From: Desnuesiella massiliensis
Lineage (GTDB): Bacteria > Bacillota > Clostridia > Clostridiales > Clostridiaceae
DNA length: 64,000 nucleotides
NCBI RefSeq assembly: GCF_001403615.1
Contig: NZ_LN879457.1
Span: forward strand, 868,001-932,000
Reading direction: 5' to 3'
The notes beneath the pieces were generated by a model. That model had not been told where the DNA came from, did no database searches, and was given only the letters and a program-made list of their open reading frames with translations. Positions 1 to 8,309 of the stretch are shown here, piece by piece; within the stretch, counting starts at the first letter, position 1; each line of letters begins with the position of its first letter. The position numbers and the translations under genes are program-made.

Positions 1-426
1 GCTTCGAATTCTCCAGGGGACAGACCCAACAAGCAGGATATTGATGCTATAGCTTTAATGATAATACCTAAAATAGATTTAAACGTTGCAGTGTCAGAAG
101 GTACTGATATGGAGACTTTAAAATATGCTGTGGGTCACTTTGAAGGAACAGCGCTACCAGGGGAAAAAGGAAATTTTTCCGTAGCTGGTCATAGAAATTA
201 TACCTATAGCCAATATTTTAACAGAGCAGATGAGCTTGTAAATGGGGATGAAATTCTTATTAAAACAAAAAAGGGAGAATTTAAGTATAGTGTAAGTGGT
301 AAAAAAATAGTTAATCCAGAAGAAATATCAGTTTTAGATCCTACAGAAGATGCAACTCTTACTATTGTTACTTGTACCCCAGGGGCTACTCAAAGATTAA
401 TAATCAATGCTAAATTAATCAAATAG
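1..426 (+). CDS. Class D sortase, C-terminal part (5' end cut by window)
   Basis: The reading frame is open from base 1, so the first ATG at 58 is internal and the gene begins outside the window. The visible 141 residues carry the sortase signature in order: the catalytic His in VAGHRNYTY, the catalytic Cys in TIVTCTP (TLxTC-like motif), and the catalytic Arg in ATQRLIIN. Sortases are extracytoplasmic, membrane-anchored transpeptidases that cleave a sorting signal and attach surface proteins to the wall or to each other. The short region between His and Cys and the TIVTCTP motif fit class D, which is common in clostridia. No substrate with a sorting signal is visible in the window. The family call is firm and the class is likely. 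Confidence 0.85.
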   Translation, partial: ASNSPGDRPNKQDIDAIALMIIPKIDLNVAVSEGTDMETLKYAVGHFEGTALPGEKGNFSVAGHRNYTYSQYFNRADELVNGDEILIKTKKGEFKYSVSGKKIVNPEEISVLDPTEDATLTIVTCTPGATQRLIINAKLIK

Positions 427-468
427 AGACATTCTAAATAATTTTGTGTTATGCTGGAGGATATGACT

Positions 469-1395
469 GTGATTTATTTTTTAATAGTATTATTTTTAAT
501 AGTTATAGCCCTGTATATTATTGTAAATCATTATTTTTCAAAGGTTGTAACTAGGAAGGTTAAAGATGAGGATTATTTATATAACAATCAAATAGAACAA
601 GGGCTTATTGATAAAAATTTTTATGAAACTTTAGTTAAAGAAGAAGCTACCATTAGGACTAAAGATGGACTACAATTAAAGGGGTACTATATAAAAAGTA
701 ACGAAGAAAAGCATAGGACTATGGTGTTTGTACATGGAATAACTGTAAGTCATATTTGCTCAATTAAATATATTGATATATTCTTGAAGAATAATTGGAA
801 TGTTCTCATATATGATCAAAGGAGACATGGGAAAAGTGAAGGTAGTTATTCTACCTATGGCTACTATGAAAAAGAAGATCTTGATTTATGGGTAAATTGG
901 ATAATTGATAAAAAAGGTAAGGATGAGATAATAGGTATACATGGAGAGTCTATGGGGGCGGCCACTGTTATACAATATGCAACTATAAACAAATACGCTA
1001 AGTTTATTATAGCTGATTGTGGTTTTTCAGATTTATATGAGCTCCTAATAAGAAAGGTAAAAGAAGATTTTAATGGTTTACTAAATCCCATATTATTTTT
1101 AAGTAATCTTAAATCGAGAATAAGGGCAAAGTTTGACTTTAGATGGGCTAGTCCTATAAATGTGATAAAGAGCTCTGAGTTGCCTATGATGTTTATACAT
1201 GGAAATAAGGATACTTTTGTTCCTTGGGATATGAGTGTAGACATGTATAATGCTAAAACAAGAGGGATAAAAAGATTATATATAGCAGAGGGTGCTGCCC
1301 ATGCTGAAGCAATAAAGGTAGACAAAATGAAGTACCACACTGAGGTTATGGCTTTTGTAAATGAAGTATTAAATAAGAATAATTTTATAGAATAA
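469..1395 (+). CDS. Membrane-anchored alpha/beta hydrolase
   Basis: This is a serine hydrolase of the alpha/beta fold, related to the YqkD/BAAT-like peptidase S9 hydrolases of Firmicutes. Residues 2-20 form one N-terminal membrane segment, so the catalytic domain is probably held at the membrane. The nucleophile elbow GIHGESMGAA places Ser at about residue 161, the acid is Asp about 248 in GNKDTFVPW, and the His is about 278 in EGAAHAEA. An oxyanion HGITVS motif precedes them. ATG codons at 451 and 463 are open in frame, but GGAGG at 456-460 lies after the first and two bases before the second. GTG at 469 is eight bases downstream of it and is the best start. Substrate is unknown. Confidence 0.8.
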   Translation: MIYFLIVLFLIVIALYIIVNHYFSKVVTRKVKDEDYLYNNQIEQGLIDKNFYETLVKEEATIRTKDGLQLKGYYIKSNEEKHRTMVFVHGITVSHICSIKYIDIFLKNNWNVLIYDQRRHGKSEGSYSTYGYYEKEDLDLWVNWIIDKKGKDEIIGIHGESMGAATVIQYATINKYAKFIIADCGFSDLYELLIRKVKEDFNGLLNPILFLSNLKSRIRAKFDFRWASPINVIKSSELPMMFIHGNKDTFVPWDMSVDMYNAKTRGIKRLYIAEGAAHAEAIKVDKMKYHTEVMAFVNEVLNKNNFIE

Positions 1396-1483
1396 TTTAT
1401 TTTAAAAAGTTGATAGATTTAGATGCATAAATTCAATTGGAGAGTGGTATATCTATAGGTAATTAATATATTGAGGTGATAAT

Positions 1484-2407
1484 GTGAAGAAGAGGGGCGT
1501 ATTATTTATAATATTTTCAGCTATATTAATTGTAGGTATTGTAGCTTCTGTAGTAATTGGTGAGAAGAAGCAAAGAGAAATGCAAGAAAAAGCTATATTA
1601 TCTCAAGTAGAACAAGAGAAAATTAAAGAAGCAAATAAAGAGAATATTGAAAATAAGCAGCAGGAAAAGCAACCAGTAATAGAAACCAAGCAAGAAAAGA
1701 AAAATAAATTTGAAGGTTTGACTTTAAAAGGCAATGACATAGGGGTTCCAGTGCTATACTATCATTCGGTGGATGATGTAAAAGATAACGAATTAATAAT
1801 TTCTAAGCAAAAGTTTAGAGAGCAAATGAAATTTCTTAAGGACAATGGATATACTACCATTACCATGGAAGAGTTATATAAGTATGTAAAAAACAATGAA
1901 AAGGTACCAGAAAAATCTGTAGTAATTACTTTTGATGATGGTTATGCAGATAATTATACAAATGCTTATCCAATTTTAAAAGAATTTGGATTTAATGCAA
2001 CTATTTACATGGTTACAGACTGGATAGACAAAGATTCTTACTATTTAAATAGCTCACAATTAAAGGAGCTTGAAGCAAATGGTATAGAGATACAAAGTCA
2101 TACTGGCGCCCATGATCATCTTGCTTCTCTTACAAAGGAAAAGCAGCTAGATACACTGAAAAGATCCAAAGAAAAATTAGAAAAGCTATTAAATAAAGAA
2201 ATTCACTATATAGCTTACCCCTTTGGCGAATACAATGAAACTACAAAAAAACTAACTGAGGAATTAGGTTATAAAATGGCCTTTGCTACAAGCAAAGGCT
2301 GGACGGATAAAACAGATAATTTATTTGCAGTTAATAGGGTGTATGTAAGTGCATTTATTACTATGGACAGTTTTAAACAGCGGGTTACTACTGCTAAATA
2401 TCAGTAA
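1484..2407 (+). CDS. Polysaccharide deacetylase (NodB/CE4), membrane-anchored or secreted
   Basis: This is a carbohydrate esterase family 4 protein that removes N-acetyl groups from a glycan such as peptidoglycan or poly-GlcNAc outside the membrane. Residues 5-26 are a hydrophobic signal/anchor, followed by a charged Glu/Lys/Gln-rich stalk to about 80, then the NodB domain. It shows the metal and catalytic motif TFDDGYADN near residue 150, the HxxxH-type motif HTGAHDH near 206, and YPFGEYN near 246. The opening VPVLYYHSV is typical of PgdA- and IcaB-like enzymes. The start is GTG, with TTGAGGTGAT just upstream. It stands alone and a run of hairpins follows it. Confidence 0.85.
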   Translation: MKKRGVLFIIFSAILIVGIVASVVIGEKKQREMQEKAILSQVEQEKIKEANKENIENKQQEKQPVIETKQEKKNKFEGLTLKGNDIGVPVLYYHSVDDVKDNELIISKQKFREQMKFLKDNGYTTITMEELYKYVKNNEKVPEKSVVITFDDGYADNYTNAYPILKEFGFNATIYMVTDWIDKDSYYLNSSQLKELEANGIEIQSHTGAHDHLASLTKEKQLDTLKRSKEKLEKLLNKEIHYIAYPFGEYNETTKKLTEELGYKMAFATSKGWTDKTDNLFAVNRVYVSAFITMDSFKQRVTTAKYQ

Positions 2408-2440
2408 GTAGCAGCTAGAGTATCTCTATAAGATGATTAT

Positions 2441-2643
2441 AAATAAAAATTGCACATAATTTTTATTTAATGCACAGTGTACAATAAAGGTAATTTTTTC
2501 TCCGCTAACACTGGGAAAAAATTAGGAATTTGTAAAGCATGGCTAATGCATAGCCACGACTTTTTTAGTGGTAAAGCCACTTTAAAATATAATTATAGAT
2601 TTTTCATAGTGTAACGTAGAAAAATCCTCTATAATTGTGCATT
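2441..2643. repeat. Array of five hairpins closed by an inverted repeat; possible structured RNA or MITE-like element
   Basis: This intergenic stretch is made almost entirely of inverted repeats. They are AAATAAAAATT/AATTTTTATTT (2441-2468), TAATTTTTTC/GAAAAAATTA (2491-2524), GGCTA/TAGCC (2541-2555), AGTGG/CCACT (2567-2581), and AATTATAGATTTTTC paired with a copy carrying a three-base bulge (2591-2636). AATGCACA at 2469 and TGTGCATT at 2636 can close the last four into one structure. No coding frame is present. It could be a small non-autonomous repeat or a structured transcript; the sequence does not decide between them. Confidence 0.45.
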
Positions 2644-2669
2644 GAAAAAGCGACCTAAGTCGCTTTTTC
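2644..2669 (-). terminator. Bidirectional-type terminator after rluF
   Basis: GAAAAAGCGAC and GTCGCTTTTTC pair over 11 bases around a four-base loop, with T runs on both strands. It sits just beyond the rluF stop codon on the minus strand and may also stop rightward transcription from the deacetylase side. Confidence 0.8.
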
Positions 2670-2671
2670 AC

Positions 2672-3451
2672 TTATAAGGAAGCTTCTTCAGTCTTAACTG
2701 AAAAGGATATAAGCCTATTGATTTCTAATAATTCCTTATCGGATAAGTACCTCCATTTGCCTATAGGGAGTTCTCCTAACCTTACATTCATAATACGAAT
2801 TCTTTCTAACTTATTCACTTCATAGCCTAAGGTCTGGCACATTCTTCTAATCTGTCTATTCATACCTTGAGTAAGAATTATTCTAAAGATATACTTACCC
2901 TCTTTTTTTACAAAGCATTTTTTTGTTACGGTGCCTAGTATAGGAACTCCTTTTGACATATTAAGAATGAATTCCTCGGTTATGGGCTTATCTACTGTAA
3001 CTATATATTCTTTTTCATGATTATTTCCAGCTCGTAATATTTTATTTACTATGTCGCCATCATTAGTAAGAAATATTAATCCTTGTGAGTCTTTATCTAA
3101 TCTTCCTATAGGAAATATACGTTTTGGATGATTGATAAAATCAACAATATTTCCAGCAACGGATTTTTCTGTAGTACAGGTAATTCCCACAGGTTTATTT
3201 AAGGCTACATAAATAGGCTTCTCCTTTACACCTACTTTTTTGCCGTTTACTCTTATATCTTGATTTTTCTTTACTTTTGATCCCATTAAAGCTACTACAC
3301 CATCAATGGTAACCTTGCCCTGAGAAATAAGTTTATCAGCTTCTCTTCTAGAACATAATCCTGTATCGCTAATGTACTTATTCAATCTAATTTCTTCTTT
3401 ATTTTCTTGGTGAATAACTAATTTAGTACGTTTATCTATATGATTCTTCAT
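2672..3451 (-). CDS. rluF: 23S rRNA pseudouridine synthase RluF
   Basis: The protein isomerises a uridine of 23S rRNA (U2604 in E. coli numbering) to pseudouridine. An N-terminal S4 RNA-binding domain (about residues 21-80, RLNKYISDTGLCSRREAD) is followed by the RsuA/RluB/E/F catalytic domain. The motif IGRLDKDSQGLIFLTNDGD holds the catalytic Asp, and QGMNRQIRRMC lies near the end. LNKPVGITCT and the DKDSQG form favour RluF over RluB. The gene starts 12 bases after the histidine kinase stop, so it is probably the last cistron of that operon. The only good Shine-Dalgarno (AAGGAG) lies within the kinase end, about 17 bases from the ATG, which suggests weak or coupled initiation. Confidence 0.88.
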   Translation of the reverse strand: MKNHIDKRTKLVIHQENKEEIRLNKYISDTGLCSRREADKLISQGKVTIDGVVALMGSKVKKNQDIRVNGKKVGVKEKPIYVALNKPVGITCTTEKSVAGNIVDFINHPKRIFPIGRLDKDSQGLIFLTNDGDIVNKILRAGNNHEKEYIVTVDKPITEEFILNMSKGVPILGTVTKKCFVKKEGKYIFRIILTQGMNRQIRRMCQTLGYEVNKLERIRIMNVRLGELPIGKWRYLSDKELLEINRLISFSVKTEEASL

Positions 3452-3463
3452 AAGAAATATAAT

Positions 3464-4795
3464 TTAAACTCCTTTCAATCGTATACTTGAATTAGGAATA
3501 ATAAAGTAAAACTCACTTCCATAGCCTTCCTTGCTAACTACTCCGTATTCAAAACCATGTTTGTTGAGTATTTCAGCACATATAGCAAGACCTAAACCTA
3601 CTCCACCACTCTGAGCATGCTTATAATATCTATTCCATATATCCTCTGCCATGGAAGTTTCTATACCACTACCATAATCTTTAATAGATATTTTAATGCT
3701 ATCTGAAGTGCTTACCATAATCTCTATTCTATTGTTATTTTCGCTAAATTTCAATGCATTATCTATAAAATTATACATAACCCTATGTAGATAGTTAAAG
3801 TCTGCTAGTATATCAATATCATCAATAGATCTATGTTCCTTACTTAATAGGGATATTTCTATATTCCTGCCACTACATAGAGTGGAATATTTATTTACTA
3901 TATTTAGTAAAAATTCATTAAGGTTAAAAAAAGTTTTTTCTAGGTTCACACTATTGCCTTGAAGCTTTGAAAGTTGCATTAAATCTGATACTAAATTATT
4001 CAATCTATCTACTTCTTGAATAATATCATAACTGTATTTTTGAGAGGTAGATAGATCTAATAGTTTATCATGATTAGCTTCACTATAATTTCTTATTATA
4101 CTTAAAGGTGTTTTAAAATCATGACTGATATTTGCTATAAATTCTCTTTGTAGAGTATACTTCTTTTCTAACTGAGCTGCCATGGTTTTTAAGCTATGGG
4201 CTAAATCCTGAATTTCATCACTAGTTTCAACAGTTAAATCTACATTAAAGTTTTCCTTTGACAACTCATAAGAAGCTTTTTGTAGCTTTAGTATGGGGTT
4301 CGTAAATTTTTTTCCTAAATATATTATAAGCGGAATTGAAAAAATTATTGAGATAAAAAATACTACTAACAAGGTAGCATATACAATTTTTAAATAGTCA
4401 CTAGAATCTTGACCACTTCTGTAGATAATAATATCTCCAATGTCTGTGCTATATTTATAACTTAGGAACTTTTGTCCCATGGGAGTGGAGAAGGAATCTT
4501 TAGTCTTTAATAATTTAAAATCTACATTCCTATACAAAGACATCATCTTACCATGTCCTAAAGCAGTAATTGAGTTATCATTAGATATTAAAACCCCATT
4601 TACACCTGTAAGAGCTGGATTTTCTCCCGTTCTAAGGTTTTGATAAACTTCTTCAGCAACTCGCTTAAGAGATTCATATTCTTGATTTATATAGCTTTTA
4701 GATAGAAAAATGCTGGAAGCAAGAAAACAGATTATAATTACCAAGGAGATGATAATTAAAAAGTATTTTAATAGTTTTTTTGTAATCTTATCCAA
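3464..4795 (-). CDS. Sensor histidine kinase of an OmpR-class two-component system
   Basis: A 443-residue membrane kinase. Transmembrane segments lie at about 11-32 and 138-160 with a roughly 105-residue extracytoplasmic sensor between them, then a HAMP linker (161-213), the H-box ANISHDFKTPLS with phospho-accepting His225, the N-box NFIDNALKF, and ATP-binding glycine boxes KDYGSGI and GGVGLGLAI. It autophosphorylates and passes phosphate to the response regulator encoded 19 bases upstream. The sensor sequence resembles no ligand-binding domain I can name, so the stimulus is unknown. All kinase motifs are intact. Confidence 0.88.
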   Translation of the reverse strand: MDKITKKLLKYFLIIISLVIIICFLASSIFLSKSYINQEYESLKRVAEEVYQNLRTGENPALTGVNGVLISNDNSITALGHGKMMSLYRNVDFKLLKTKDSFSTPMGQKFLSYKYSTDIGDIIIYRSGQDSSDYLKIVYATLLVVFFISIIFSIPLIIYLGKKFTNPILKLQKASYELSKENFNVDLTVETSDEIQDLAHSLKTMAAQLEKKYTLQREFIANISHDFKTPLSIIRNYSEANHDKLLDLSTSQKYSYDIIQEVDRLNNLVSDLMQLSKLQGNSVNLEKTFFNLNEFLLNIVNKYSTLCSGRNIEISLLSKEHRSIDDIDILADFNYLHRVMYNFIDNALKFSENNNRIEIMVSTSDSIKISIKDYGSGIETSMAEDIWNRYYKHAQSGGVGLGLAICAEILNKHGFEYGVVSKEGYGSEFYFIIPNSSIRLKGV

Positions 4796-4814
4796 TAATT
4801 AAGGCACCTCTATT

Positions 4815-5495
4815 CTATAATTCTAATTTATAGCCTACACCCCATACGGTTTTAAGATTAGAATTAAAATAATATATTTTTTCTCTTAAATTTTTAACAT
4901 GAGTATCTACAGTTCTTGTATCACCGGCAAAGTCATAACCCCAAACCTTATCTAATAATTGCTCTCGCTTAAAAACTATATTTGAATTTTTAATAAAGAA
5001 TAGCATTAAGTCAAACTCTTTTGGAGTTAATGAAATGATAACATCTTTTTCAATAACTCGTCTATTATCCTCTTCAATAGCTAAGCTGCCTATCTCTATC
5101 ATTGAAGATTTTGTATGTATTGAAGAACTAGATTTGCTTTTAAGTCTTAGATTCACTCTTAATACTAATTCTCTCATGCTTAAAGGCTTAACCATATAAT
5201 CATCTGCACCCAATTCTAATCCAAAAATTCTATCTTCTTCCTCTCCGCGTGCTGTAGTTAAAATTACTAAGGTCTCCGGACTATGAGATTTAATCTTTCT
5301 TAAAAGTGACCAGCCATCTTTTTGGGGCATCATAACATCAAGAATTATAAGATTAAAGGAACTATTTTCAATAAAACTTTCTCCGGTTTCGCCATCGTAA
5401 GCGTAGTTAACTTCATAACCTTCTTTAGATAAATATAGACCAATAATGTCACAGAGTTTTTTTTCATCTTCTATTATTAATATCTTACCTTTCAT
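4815..5495 (-). CDS. OmpR/PhoB-family response regulator
   Basis: The N-terminal receiver domain (residues 1-120) has the acidic pocket IEDE, the phosphorylated Asp53 in ILDVMMP, and the conserved Lys in YMVKPL. The C-terminal winged-helix DNA-binding domain (about 130-226) has the usual LTPKEFDLM and the RTVDTHVKNLREKI recognition helix. It is the cognate regulator of the downstream kinase: same strand, 19-base gap, and rluF follows the pair. Targets cannot be read from the sequence. The start has the Shine-Dalgarno AAGGAG nearby. Confidence 0.88.
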   Translation of the reverse strand: MKGKILIIEDEKKLCDIIGLYLSKEGYEVNYAYDGETGESFIENSSFNLIILDVMMPQKDGWSLLRKIKSHSPETLVILTTARGEEEDRIFGLELGADDYMVKPLSMRELVLRVNLRLKSKSSSSIHTKSSMIEIGSLAIEEDNRRVIEKDVIISLTPKEFDLMLFFIKNSNIVFKREQLLDKVWGYDFAGDTRTVDTHVKNLREKIYYFNSNLKTVWGVGYKLEL

Positions 5496-5638
5496 AAAAA
5501 ATCTCCTTAAATAACTTAAAAATATTATTTATATAAATAATATTTTATCAATATAAGTTACAGTTTTAAACTGTTTTCATAAATTAGTATAGGAGACTAC
5601 TAATTTAACTAATAATTACTATGAATAAAAAATAGGTA

Positions 5639-5667
5639 TTGTAATATTATAATAGAAGTAGTATAAT
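5639..5667 (+). promoter_or_regulatory. Predicted sigma-A promoter of the glutaredoxin gene
   Basis: TTGTAA (5639-5644) and a perfect TATAAT (5662-5667) are separated by 17 bases, about 45 bases before the glutaredoxin start. The rest of the 5496-5713 spacer, which also faces the leftward two-component operon, is AT-rich and shows no other clear element. Confidence 0.55.
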
Positions 5668-5713
5668 AAAAACATAGATACCATACCAGGGTATATGTCA
5701 AGGAGGAATTAAT

Positions 5714-5941
5714 ATGAAAAATGTAGTAATATATACATCTGATACATGCACTTTCTGTGTGAACGCAAAGGAATACTTTAAAGAAAACAATATTTCTTAT
5801 GAAGAAAAAAATGTGAAGGATCCAACTTTCAGAAAAGAATTAATGGCTATGGGAATTATGAGTGTTCCAGTAATAAAAATAGACGGAGAAACAGTAGTGG
5901 GATTCGATGAAGAAGCTATAGAAGAGTTGCTTAATAAATAA
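5714..5941 (+). CDS. Glutaredoxin-like redox protein (NrdH/Grx family)
   Basis: A 75-residue thioredoxin-fold protein of the usual size for NrdH-type redoxins. The active site CTFC (Cys12, Cys15) follows the first strand VVIYTSDT, the cis-proline is in MSVPVIKIDGE, and the end GFDEEAIEELL is typical. It reduces disulfides in the cytoplasm, taking electrons from thioredoxin reductase or another donor. It is a single-gene unit with its own promoter and terminator. The Shine-Dalgarno is AAGGAGG, eight bases upstream. Its exact partner is not evident. Confidence 0.88.
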   Translation: MKNVVIYTSDTCTFCVNAKEYFKENNISYEEKNVKDPTFRKELMAMGIMSVPVIKIDGETVVGFDEEAIEELLNK

Positions 5942-5944
5942 GTA

Positions 5945-5974
5945 AACAGGTGCATGTAAGCACCTGTTTTTTTA
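5945..5974 (+). terminator. Terminator of the glutaredoxin gene
   Basis: AACAGGTGC and GCACCTGTT pair around a six-base loop and are followed by seven T residues, immediately after the stop codon. It may also end leftward transcription of neighbouring sequence. Confidence 0.85.
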
Positions 5975-5992
5975 TGAAAATTATAAGGATAT

Positions 5993-7027
5993 TCACTTAT
6001 TCTTATTAATTCTATATTCCTTTCCATTATTGTTAATTCTTACATCTAATTTATTTTCTATAATGTAATCTTCTGTGGTTTTAAAATTATCCTCTTTTAT
6101 GGTTATGCCGTTAACATACAAATATATAGTAGAACCTTTTTTAATTATTTCATTATCCTTAGCGTACTTTAGTATAGAAAATATACTCTCATCCATATTT
6201 TTATTGTCCACTATCACAGAGTTAGTAATTTTTTTTAGAGTAGACGTAGTGGAGGAATAGGAAACAACCTTATTAAATCTATTTAAGTGAAGTTTAATAC
6301 TGCCATTCATTTCTACAACTATGCTTGAATGAGGTTGATTGTAAATTGAAAAAGATAAAAATACTATTAGTATTAATGAAAAAACACACATCAATATAGG
6401 AAATTTATAAAATTTTATATTTTTATGAGTTTTTCCAGAAATTAAGTCTCCTATTTCTACCTCAGGAAATTCTTCAGGACTAATCTTTATTTTTAAGAAG
6501 TCTCCGTAAGATGTAATTATGTAAGCTAATTTTTTATCTACCCTTAACACCATGCCAGAGGGTTCCTTTAAATTTCGATTTTCATTATTAGAATCTAAAT
6601 TATTACTATAGTGATTTTCTTCATTATACTCAATATTTAAATAGGATTGTATATTTAGATAAGCAGTATTACATAATAAGAGTATATAAGCTAATAAATA
6701 ATTTTCCCACTTTTCAATAAATATGGAGGATTCATGAGTGAATTTTGAAACTTCTTTTATAGGAAGAGACCTTGAAGTTCTAATCTTACTAATAATAGAA
6801 TCTTCTTTAATAATAGCGTAGGCTATATTAAGTAATAAGTTTTTAACTTCATTATTAGGCTTTCTTTCTACTAAATTTTTTAATGAAATTTTATAAAGAG
6901 ATAGTTCCTTAAGAAAAAAAGAAATCTCTTTTTTTCTGTTTATTATATTTTCATCACTAATCAACAACATTTTCCTATTATAAGAAAACCTATACTTATT
7001 CTTTTGAAGCATAAATTTGTAATTCAT
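5993..7027 (-). CDS. SigI-C-like / RsgI-like fused membrane regulator
   Basis: A 344-residue protein with three parts. Residues about 33-132 resemble the C-terminal DNA-binding region of SigI: a segment LYKISLKNLVERKPNNE, then SLPIKEVSKF, then a helix ending in a LNIQSYL-type motif. Residues about 157-200 (GMVLRVDKKLAYIITSYGDF to EIGDLI) match the RsgI N-terminal anti-sigma domain. One membrane helix follows at 208-229, then an external domain beginning SSIVVEMNGSIKLHLNRF, as in RsgI proteins. The sigma region 2 needed for promoter melting is absent, and no separate sigI lies beside it. ATG at 7027 follows GAGGTG; the frame's first ATG at 7042 overlaps that site. Assignment is by eye, so the fusion should be treated as likely rather than proven. 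Confidence 0.6.
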   Translation of the reverse strand: MNYKFMLQKNKYRFSYNRKMLLISDENIINRKKEISFFLKELSLYKISLKNLVERKPNNEVKNLLLNIAYAIIKEDSIISKIRTSRSLPIKEVSKFTHESSIFIEKWENYLLAYILLLCNTAYLNIQSYLNIEYNEENHYSNNLDSNNENRNLKEPSGMVLRVDKKLAYIITSYGDFLKIKISPEEFPEVEIGDLISGKTHKNIKFYKFPILMCVFSLILIVFLSFSIYNQPHSSIVVEMNGSIKLHLNRFNKVVSYSSTTSTLKKITNSVIVDNKNMDESIFSILKYAKDNEIIKKGSTIYLYVNGITIKEDNFKTTEDYIIENKLDVRINNNGKEYRINKNK

Positions 7028-7214
7028 ATAAGCACACCTCATGAAATCATATTATATATTAATGTTAAGTTGTAAAAAGAATTAAATCAAGAGGAATAAG
7101 CAGAAATTTATATATAATTTATTATTTATTTAATTTATTTTTTAATCAATTTAAAACGTGCATATATAAAAGCAAAATTACATATCAAGTTATATATCAA
7201 GGAGGGAAGATAAA

Positions 7215-7961
7215 ATGAATAAATTTATAACTGAGCGAAGGATCTTTTATATTTTAAAATCTATAACTGCAATTATTCTAATAGTTAATTTAAGCTGCAT
7301 TAATGTAAGAGCTCTTAATGAAGGTTATATTAATAATACTATAAATATTAAAAGTAAGTCTATAAAAGAGTCTACCGTGCATTTAAATGTGGATATAAAT
7401 ATACCTGTTATAGAAGGGATAAAAAACAAGGATGTAGAAAAGCAAATTAATTTTAAGTTAGAAAACAGATCTATAGAGTTTTTAAAGGATGTAAAACTAT
7501 TGCAAAAAGAATATAAGGAACAGTCAGAAAAATACGGAGAGGTGCCCCAAGCTTTTGAAGCAAGAAGTGAGTTTAAAATACGCTATAATAAAAATAATAT
7601 ACTGAGCATGCCCATAATATATTATCAATACACAGGGGGAGCACATGGTATTTATTTTCAAAAAACCTTTAATTTTGATACGAATCTAGAAAAAGAAATA
7701 AAAATAGGAGATTTATTTAAGGAAGATTTTAATTATAAAAAAATAATAAATGATAAAATAGCAGAGACTATAGATAAGAACGAAAACTCCTTTTTCAAAG
7801 ATAGATTTAAAGGTATAGACGACAGCACAGACTTCTATTTATCCCAGGGTGAATTGGTTATATATTTTCAGCTATACGACATAGCACCTTACGCTTCTGG
7901 AATACCCGAATTTAAAATCCCCTATAGCCTAATAGAAAAAGGTCTTAAATATAAATTGTGA
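7215..7961 (+). CDS. Secreted RsiV-like protein (DUF4163/DUF3298)
   Basis: A 248-residue exported protein. Residues about 12-33 form a signal sequence or N-terminal anchor. The rest resembles the DUF4163 plus DUF3298 pair found in PdaC and in the external part of the anti-sigma factor RsiV: a beta-rich first half, the hallmark YYQYTGGAHG near the middle, and a C-terminal IAPYASGIPEFKIP segment. In RsiV this module binds lysozyme; whether this one does cannot be told. It has no cytoplasmic anti-sigma segment. It diverges from the SigI/RsgI-like gene, sharing a 187-base spacer. The Shine-Dalgarno is AAGGAGGG. Confidence 0.75.
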   Translation: MNKFITERRIFYILKSITAIILIVNLSCINVRALNEGYINNTINIKSKSIKESTVHLNVDINIPVIEGIKNKDVEKQINFKLENRSIEFLKDVKLLQKEYKEQSEKYGEVPQAFEARSEFKIRYNKNNILSMPIIYYQYTGGAHGIYFQKTFNFDTNLEKEIKIGDLFKEDFNYKKIINDKIAETIDKNENSFFKDRFKGIDDSTDFYLSQGELVIYFQLYDIAPYASGIPEFKIPYSLIEKGLKYKL

Positions 7962-8009
7962 ATATAAGTCTTCCATAATAAAAATTATTGAAGTGAAAGT
8001 ACAAATAAT

Positions 8010-8046
8010 AAAGTACAAAGATAGAAATCCTCCTCCTTTGTACTTT
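8010..8046. terminator. Bidirectional terminator between convergent genes
   Basis: AAAGTACAAAG and CTTTGTACTTT pair over 11 bases around a 15-base loop. The hairpin lies between the rightward RsiV-like gene and the leftward DUF1450 gene and has A/T runs on both sides. Confidence 0.65.
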
Positions 8047-8065
8047 GTTATTTAAAGAAATTGCT

Positions 8066-8254
8066 TTACAATTTTCTTACTAAATCTTCCACAGTCTCTC
8101 CCGTAATAAACTCATGATCTATTTTTACAAAAGGCATTTTCATACACAGATCGCATCTTCCTAAACATTCCTCATTACTAAACTCTTGTCCTTTTTCTAA
8201 TAATGCTTTAGACAATTCTTCAGAATACCTACTAAAAGTACAGATTTTTATCAT
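8066..8254 (-). CDS. DUF1450 / YuzB-like small cysteine protein
   Basis: A 62-residue protein resembling the DUF1450 (YuzB) family. It has Cys5 near the start, then CLGRCDLCMKMPFVKIDHEF and the end ITGETVEDLVRKL, which is the family's characteristic GETPDEL-type tail. The Cys pattern suggests metal or redox chemistry, but no function is established. It lies 55 bases downstream of the amidohydrolase on the same strand and may be cotranscribed. The Shine-Dalgarno AAGGAGTGAT is well placed. Confidence 0.75.
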   Translation of the reverse strand: MIKICTFSRYSEELSKALLEKGQEFSNEECLGRCDLCMKMPFVKIDHEFITGETVEDLVRKL

Positions 8255-8309
8255 ATCATCACTCCTTTATGAATGTATTAAAAAAATAGTGTTTTACGAT
8301 TATTGGAAC

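Noticed and set aside
864..1340. Long minus-strand frame of 158 codons opposite the alpha/beta hydrolase
   Set aside because: It lies wholly inside a gene with clear catalytic motifs, has no ribosome site, and its translation has no recognisable domain.
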